10,617 nt of DNA. Origin: Thermoplasmata archaeon (GTDB taxonomy: Archaea > Thermoplasmatota > Thermoplasmata > GCA-020350865). The stretch is taken from NCBI GenBank assembly GCA_020350865.1, contig CP070726.1:1227628-1238244 (forward strand), read 5' to 3'. Numbering within the stretch: position 1 is the stretch's first letter; each line of letters begins with the position of its first letter. The notes below the pieces were generated by a model. That model made no database searches, had not been told where the DNA came from, and saw only the letters and a program-made list of their open reading frames with translations. Below, piece by piece: positions 6,709 through 10,617 of the stretch. The translations under genes were made by a program, and so were the position numbers.

Positions 6709-8376
6709 CTACGGTGGCGGTGGAGGTGGCGGGGGATATTCCGTTTTCTCGGTATCCTCCCTCACCCAGGATCCGATGACCGCCTGCATCCTCTCCTTGT
6801 CTGTGGCTGCCATGTCCGATCCGGTGATTATGGGGAGTATCCTGTCGTATTCCTCTCTCGATATCTTCCCGTCTATGAGCATGTCCTTGATGCGCAGCTC
6901 GATGTCCTTTGGTACGTTCTGCACCTGCGAGAGCAGGTTCTCCTTGCGTATTTCCGATATGATCTCGTCGATGCGCTCCTTGATTATGGAGTAGTTGTCC
7001 TCGTCGATGGTGCTGTGCTTCAGGTCCTCGCTGATGACCGCCCTCATCTTTTCCAGCTCGATTTCGCATCTGTGTGGATTCATCTTGAACGAGCGGTAGA
7101 TCTGGTCAACCTGCGTTAGAAGCTCCGAGAAGCGCCCCTTCTTCTGCTTTCTGCGATAGATTCCGTACGCCGAGCCTGCACCCACGGCCACAAGACCTAT
7201 GATACCAACGATGACCTCGGGGTCACCCCAACGACCAGCGAGAATTCCACCGCCCTCCTCCTTCTTTTCGGTAGCCGTCCAGTCCTCTTCAGAGATATAG
7301 TTCCCTAAAACGTAGTTATCATCAAACAGGCCTGGTAGATAACTCGAGGTTCCAGTGGTATCCTCTGCATAGAAGTAGAATTCGGAGGAGCGTCTAAGAT
7401 CTGATTTCGGAACCGTGGCCCTGTAAACCTGGCCTGACAATGGATTCGTATCCGTGGTTTGCATGACCTTCACCTGCTGGCCGATGATATAGAGGTAAAC
7501 ACTACCGGAATCACCATCCGTATCAGTGTATCTGACCTCGAAAACCACATTATTGTCTTCCACCCCAACTCTTATGATTGACAGTGTTGGAGCGTTACTC
7601 GTTCCAATATAATCCCCGAGAACGAAGTATCCGGTATCGTCAATAAGCACGGTATAATCACCATTAACATCTTCGGCATAAAAACCGAACACCGTGCTTT
7701 CGTCCACGTCAGCACTGTCAACATCGACCTCATAGAGCATGCCCGTTGAAGGGCTGCCTCCCTCCGAGTTTTCCATGAACCGTACATCATCCTCGTTTAG
7801 AACAACAGATACATACGAGGCGCTGTCACCATCCGGGTCCTTATAGTACACCTCGAAGGTAACATAAGAGCTCCCTCCAAATTCCCATGTATAGACATCC
7901 TCGTCGTACAGTATCGGGTCACTATCTGCGGGATATCCAATGTAATCTCCGAGTATGAAGTTGGTTGCGCCCTCGTCTAAAAGTATGGTGTCATTGCCGG
8001 TAACATCTTCGGCATAGAAGTAGAACTCCGTATATGCATCGACTTCTGTGTCATAAAAATGATATTCATATAGAACGCCTGTCAAAGGGTCCTGTCCCTC
8101 CGTCCAGTTGTACATCTCAATTAAATCAGTATCGTCTAGCATGATATATACGCCATCAGCATCGTCACCATTCGGGTCCTGATACCACACCTCGATGGTA
8201 ACATATCCGGTTCCTCCATACTCCCATTCATAGGCATCCTCGTCGTACAAAACAGGCTCATTTGCAGAATCACCCTGAGCCCTTGCCGTATTTCCTTCCA
8301 GAGATACCCAAAGGCAAAGGGAGGATATCATTACAAAGCCTAACAGCACAACTAAGAGGGTGAATCTCGTTCTCAT
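6709..8376 (-). CDS. Surface-exposed single-pass membrane protein, three acidic repeats and polyproline tail (paralogue B)
   Basis: A 555-residue paralogue of the next gene downstream, function unknown. It has a signal peptide (1-34, likely cut after A-R-A), three repeats (about 39-146, 153-257, 262-361), a Gly/Glu-rich linker, a membrane segment (386-406), a basic anchor (RRKQKKGR) and a cytoplasmic domain (407-555). The repeats carry D-P-N-G-D, D-P-D-G-D and D-T-D-G-D motifs at 67, 180 and 285; the third is closest to those of paralogue A. The cytoplasmic domain matches A in 91 of 125 positions by my hand count, without gaps, and includes the same two SHOCT-like hairpins. It ends in eight prolines, absent from A. 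The ATG at 8376 was chosen because GGAGGT lies 7 bases ahead; the ATG at 8391 overlaps that ribosome binding site. Confidence 0.85.
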   Translation of the reverse strand: MRTRFTLLVVLLGFVMISSLCLWVSLEGNTARAQGDSANEPVLYDEDAYEWEYGGTGYVTIEVWYQDPNGDDADGVYIMLDDTDLIEMYNWTEGQDPLTGVLYEYHFYDTEVDAYTEFYFYAEDVTGNDTILLDEGATNFILGDYIGYPADSDPILYDEDVYTWEFGGSSYVTFEVYYKDPDGDSASYVSVVLNEDDVRFMENSEGGSPSTGMLYEVDVDSADVDESTVFGFYAEDVNGDYTVLIDDTGYFVLGDYIGTSNAPTLSIIRVGVEDNNVVFEVRYTDTDGDSGSVYLYIIGQQVKVMQTTDTNPLSGQVYRATVPKSDLRRSSEFYFYAEDTTGTSSYLPGLFDDNYVLGNYISEEDWTATEKKEEGGGILAGRWGDPEVIVGIIGLVAVGAGSAYGIYRRKQKKGRFSELLTQVDQIYRSFKMNPHRCEIELEKMRAVISEDLKHSTIDEDNYSIIKERIDEIISEIRKENLLSQVQNVPKDIELRIKDMLIDGKISREEYDRILPIITGSDMAATDKERMQAVIGSWVREDTEKTEYPPPPPPPP

Positions 8377-8408
8377 ACCCCATACCTCCATTTTTGTATG
8401 TTCATAAA

Positions 8409-8428
8409 GCTATAAAAAACATTCGGAT
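8409..8428 (-). promoter_or_regulatory. Putative promoter of surface paralogue B, with shared upstream element
   Basis: On the minus strand ATCCGAAT (8421-8428) is followed after three bases by a TATA-like TTTTATA (8411-8417). Predicted transcription starts near 8389, just ahead of or within the GGAGGT ribosome binding site, so the leader is very short. A 10-base palindrome GGATATATCC (8429-8438) adjoins the shared octamer. The rest of 8392-8530 is AT-rich and holds no gene. Confidence 0.4.
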
Positions 8429-8530
8429 GGATATATCCCTCAAATTCCACAATAACTGAGCCAATTAACCCTTGTTTTATACCGATACAGCCTGTGGAAA
8501 ATGGAAAATACGGATTTTAAGCCCGTCTCC

Positions 8531-9292
8531 CTACCCTTCCACACGGCAAACGACGATCTGATTGGGAGAATCCGAAGAAAATGGCGTTTTGTCATAATTC
8601 CCGTATTTCTCTTCGATTATGAACCCATTGTAGCGTAGGATGGCATCCAGTTCACGTGGAAAGAAGATGCGCATGTCAAGGTTTTTGACCACCTCATTCT
8701 CACTACCTATTTTATAGTACCACTTGATACTGTTTATCTGGCTTGCAGGGTCGTATATACTGGACTCGGTAATCACCACCGTGCCCCTCCCATCTGGATC
8801 AGGATATTCCGTGATCTTTCTCCTTTCATCAGGGTCCCTTATCAGAAAATCCAGTCTTGGATTGAAGTAATCCAGGATGAACCTTCCCTTTGGTGCAAGA
8901 TGCTCTTTTACACAGGATAAAAAGGCCTCAATATCCTCCATTTTGTGAAGGTGGGCAATCGTGCTGAAGGGCAGGATGACAAGGTTGAATGTCCTATTCA
9001 AATGAAAACCCCTGATGTCCCCTTTGAGCCAATCCACTTCCACACTCCTCTCCTCCGCCTTTGTCCTTGCAAGGGACAGCATGGGCCCCGAGATGTCCAG
9101 CCCGGTGATTGCCATCCCCTTCTCTGCAAGGGGGATGGTGATTCTCCCTGTCCCGCAGCCCAGTTCAAGGACAGGCTCCCCGTACCTCTCAGCCTGGTCG
9201 AGCCAGAAGGGGATATCCTCTTTTAGGTCCCTGTATTTCAGGTCGTAGTGCCGGCCGTCCCAGTAGATGTCATGGGAGTCCACGGGATTCAC
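8531..9292 (-). CDS. Class I SAM-dependent methyltransferase
   Basis: A 253-residue soluble protein with the Rossmann-like methyltransferase fold. Motif I is VLELGCGTGR (41-50), the ribose-binding acidic residue is Asp66 (I-T-G-L-D), the next acidic motif is G-D-I (91-93), and N-L-V-I-L-P-F-S-T-I-A-H-L (103-115) and A-P-K-G-R-F-I-L-D (133-141) follow in the usual order. The fold and SAM binding are clear; the acceptor substrate is not, because this broad group (methyltransferase domain 25/11 type) includes small-molecule, lipid and protein enzymes. The start is a GTG at 9290-9292; an in-frame TGA lies six bases upstream, so no longer form is possible, and GGAG lies about 10 bases ahead. The gene has its own TATA-like box and stands alone between the surface proteins and an unknown membrane protein, all on the same strand. 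Confidence 0.85.
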   Translation of the reverse strand: MNPVDSHDIYWDGRHYDLKYRDLKEDIPFWLDQAERYGEPVLELGCGTGRITIPLAEKGMAITGLDISGPMLSLARTKAEERSVEVDWLKGDIRGFHLNRTFNLVILPFSTIAHLHKMEDIEAFLSCVKEHLAPKGRFILDYFNPRLDFLIRDPDERRKITEYPDPDGRGTVVITESSIYDPASQINSIKWYYKIGSENEVVKNLDMRIFFPRELDAILRYNGFIIEEKYGNYDKTPFSSDSPNQIVVCRVEG

Positions 9293-9329
9293 GGTGTATC
9301 ATCTCCATTTTCATGTGCATGTATTTTCG

Positions 9330-9341
9330 ATATAATAAATT
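9330..9341 (-). promoter_or_regulatory. Putative TATA promoter of the methyltransferase
   Basis: The minus-strand sequence AATTTATTATAT is TATA-like and predicts transcription from about 9309, 17 bases before the GTG start and just ahead of the GGAG site. Its presence in a 71-base gap suggests the methyltransferase is transcribed separately from the membrane protein upstream. Confidence 0.4.
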
Positions 9342-9363
9342 GATTGGAAAGGACAGGTTCCTT

Positions 9364-9822
9364 TTACTTGTAAGCCCTGCTCCTCCTGTAGGATTCCAAG
9401 GCATTGATTGCTTCCACAGCCTTCCTCGAATCCATGGGTTGAAAGACGGCCGAGACGGTGGAGGTGAGCATGTGAAATATTACAGCCGTGCAAATCCCCA
9501 GGATCAGAAGTCCCCTGAGAAGGTCTGATAACGCCACGCTAACACCGTGAGTACCTGCCACGAGGCACAGGACCATAAGAAGCCTTCTGCCCCCGGGCGA
9601 CGATTTTAAAAGGCCGATACCAGAGCCGAAAATGAGAACGGCGAAAACCATGACCACCAGCAACCTGTGAACCCTGGAATTCAGGGCATGAAGTAGCCCA
9701 TGGTCCCAGAATACGGCCTCGTAGAAGAAAACGTACACAGCGGCAGATATGATGATCAGTGCAATTGTAAAAAGGAGATAGGCCAGCAACGAGATGCTCA
9801 GGGGCCTTTCATAATCCACCAT
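9364..9822 (-). CDS. Small four-helix membrane protein of unknown function
   Basis: I do not recognise a characterised family. From the chosen start the protein has 152 residues with four hydrophobic segments at about 9-31, 50-69, 78-95 and 100-123, and a basic C-terminal tail rich in Arg, Ser and Ala. The N-terminus (R-P-L-S-I-S-L-L-A-Y-L-L-F) resembles the R-P-L-x-x-x-x-L-A opening of many small archaeal membrane proteins. The ATG at 9822 is preferred: a strong TATA-like box at 9848-9857 would start transcription about 3 bases before it, giving a leaderless message, and the 17 extra codons back to an ATG at 9873 are AT-rich with codons (TTA, ATA, GTA) unlike the rest. The longer form, with GGTGG before its ATG, remains possible. 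Transport, sensing or structural roles cannot be told apart. Confidence 0.65.
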   Translation of the reverse strand: MVDYERPLSISLLAYLLFTIALIIISAAVYVFFYEAVFWDHGLLHALNSRVHRLLVVMVFAVLIFGSGIGLLKSSPGGRRLLMVLCLVAGTHGVSVALSDLLRGLLILGICTAVIFHMLTSTVSAVFQPMDSRKAVEAINALESYRRSRAYK

Positions 9823-9831
9823 ATCAATTAC

Positions 9832-9857
9832 TATTGGACCACCAATATTATATAATT
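9832..9857 (-). promoter_or_regulatory. Putative TATA box and operator-like inverted repeat of the membrane protein
   Basis: A TATA-like AATTATATAA (minus strand, 9848-9857) is followed directly by the inverted repeat TATTGG-4-CCAATA (9832-9847). The repeat would cover the transcription start, the usual place for a repressor site. This reading depends on the start at 9822 rather than 9873. Confidence 0.35.
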
Positions 9858-9891
9858 TGTGCTCTGAATCCATTCAGCCACCACAGAGAAG

Positions 9892-9902
9892 GGTTTATAA
9901 CC
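9892..9902 (+). promoter_or_regulatory. Putative TATA promoter of hdrA
   Basis: GGTTTATAACC holds a TATA-like box that predicts transcription near 9922, about 10 bases before the hdrA ATG. No clear ribosome binding site precedes that ATG, so a short-leader message is likely. The 11-base sequence is almost palindromic and could also be read on the minus strand, but it would then start transcription inside the alternative 9873 start of the membrane protein. Confidence 0.4.
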
Positions 9903-9932
9903 GCAGATACCCTTTATCTCCCCGACGATTGC

Positions 9933-10617
9933 ATGGCCAAGAAAAAGGCGGAAAAAAACCGCATTGGCGTGTTCGTGTGCCACTGCGGGGTCAACATAGC
10001 CCAGACCGTGGATGTCAAGGCAGTGGCCAAGTATGCAAGGAGTCTGCCGGACGTGGTTTTTACAGTGGATGACCGGTTCATGTGCTCTGAATCCGGACAG
10101 CAGGCAATCAGGGATGCCGTCAAGCGGAAGAAGTTGAACCGGGTTGTAGTGGCCTCATGCTCCCCGAGGCTGCACGAGCACACGTTCAGGCAGGCGGTTT
10201 CCGAGGCGGGATTGAATCCCTTCCACTTCGAGATGGCCAACATCAGGGAGAACGTGTCATGGGTGCACCACGATGCCCCGAAGAAGGCCACCCAGAAGGC
10301 CAAGCAGATGGTACAAGGTGCTGTTGCAAGGGCGAATAAACTGGAGGCCATAGGGACCATGACCGTCCCCATGGAGCAGGCCGTGCTCGTCATCGGGGGC
10401 TGTATCGCGGGTATCCAGGCGGCCCTGGATGTTGCAGATAACGGAATTACGGTGTATCTTTTGGAAAAACAGCCGTCCATTGGGGGTATGATGGCCAGGC
10501 TGGTGGAGACCTTTCCCACAAACGACTGCGCCATGTGCATACTCTCGCCAATGGACGGCTGTTTTTCCAAAAGATACACCGTAATTCCGTTATCTGCAAC
10601 ATCCAGGGCCGCCTGGA
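9933..10617 (+). CDS. hdrA: Heterodisulfide reductase subunit A (HdrA), N-terminal part, 3' end chimeric
   Basis: The reading frame is open to the window end (228 codons); family members are typically about 650 residues or longer. Residues 10-205 are typical HdrA. The N-terminal iron-sulfur domain has Cys16-His-Cys18, Cys51 and Cys76 (A-S-C-S-P-R) plus F-E-M-A-N-I-R-E-N-V-S-W-V-H (99-112). Then comes the FAD-binding start V-L-V-I-G-G-C-I-A-G (151-160), Glu178 and G-G-M-M (184-187), and N-D-C-A-M-C-I-L-S (197-205). HdrA is the flavin subunit that splits electrons within Hdr complexes of methanogens and many other anaerobes; its partners are not in view. The nucleotide motif normally GGGIAG reads GGCIAG. 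After residue 205 the sequence is the reverse complement of its own upstream part, so the last 23 or so residues are not true HdrA sequence. The ATG at 9933 has no obvious ribosome binding site. Confidence 0.88.
   Translation, partial: MAKKKAEKNRIGVFVCHCGVNIAQTVDVKAVAKYARSLPDVVFTVDDRFMCSESGQQAIRDAVKRKKLNRVVVASCSPRLHEHTFRQAVSEAGLNPFHFEMANIRENVSWVHHDAPKKATQKAKQMVQGAVARANKLEAIGTMTVPMEQAVLVIGGCIAGIQAALDVADNGITVYLLEKQPSIGGMMARLVETFPTNDCAMCILSPMDGCFSKRYTVIPLSATSRAAW
10414..10617. repeat. Perfect 70-base inverted repeat (fold-back) at window end
   Basis: Positions 10414-10483 and 10548-10617 are exact reverse complements over 70 bases, separated by 64 bases. The left arm and the spacer are normal hdrA coding sequence. 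The right arm runs to the last base of the window and replaces expected hdrA sequence. An arm that is a copy of coding sequence and stops at the sequence end is typical of a fold-back chimera at a contig end rather than a biological hairpin. Confidence 0.9.

Noticed and set aside
8429..8438. Palindrome GGATATATCC upstream of paralogue B
   Set aside because: Ten bases in AT-rich DNA can arise by chance and it is not repeated at paralogue A; mentioned only as a neighbour of the shared octamer.
8494..8512. Short tandem GGAAAAT repeat behind the methyltransferase
   Set aside because: Only two copies; on the minus strand it gives T-rich tracts that might help termination, but the signal is too weak to annotate.
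9914..10579. 221-codon antisense frame whose start resembles HdrA (L-L-E-K-Q-P-S-I-G)
   Set aside because: The resemblance comes only from the fold-back copy of hdrA at 10548-10617; the rest is antisense of hdrA.

Overview
The window looks archaeal, most likely from an uncultured euryarchaeal-type organism such as a member of the Thermoplasmatota; that lineage guess is weak. The archaeal reading rests on TATA-like boxes about 25 bases ahead of several genes, a DUF2178 membrane protein paired with a small XRE regulator, an HdrA subunit, a split methylmalonyl-CoA mutase, and surface proteins with an N-terminal signal, acidic repeats and one C-terminal membrane segment. The sequence probably comes from a metagenome or single-cell contig, because the right end carries a fold-back that looks like an assembly or amplification artefact.

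Layout. Positions 1-470 (minus): a two-gene unit of a DUF2178 membrane protein and the first 21 residues of an XRE regulator. Positions 471-749: a divergent, AT-rich promoter region. Positions 750-5228 (plus): five tightly spaced acyl-CoA genes, namely an acyl-CoA dehydrogenase, a MaoC-type hydratase, an SDR dehydrogenase, and the B12-binding and catalytic subunits of methylmalonyl-CoA mutase. Positions 5323-8376 (minus): two adjacent paralogous surface proteins with two and three ectodomain repeats and a strongly conserved cytoplasmic domain. Positions 8531-9292 (minus): a SAM methyltransferase. Positions 9364-9822 (minus): a small membrane protein of unknown function. Positions 9933-10617 (plus): the N-terminal part of HdrA, running into a perfect 70-base inverted repeat at the window end.

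Function. The first three metabolic genes supply oxidation, hydration and second oxidation of an acyl-CoA. The MaoC plus FabG-like SDR pair suggests (R)-3-hydroxyacyl-CoA intermediates. The mutase would link propionyl-/methylmalonyl-CoA to succinyl-CoA. Thiolase, methylmalonyl-CoA epimerase, propionyl-CoA carboxylase and the MeaB-type chaperone are not in the window, so the pathway is incomplete here. The dehydrogenase and the mutase both differ from textbook active sites at several positions, so exact substrates are uncertain.

The least explained part is the surface-protein pair: the cytoplasmic domains are about 73% identical by hand count over 125 residues while the ectodomains differ in repeat number and sequence, and the two promoters share an 8-base element. 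I found no RNA genes, CRISPR array, transposase or complete mobile element.
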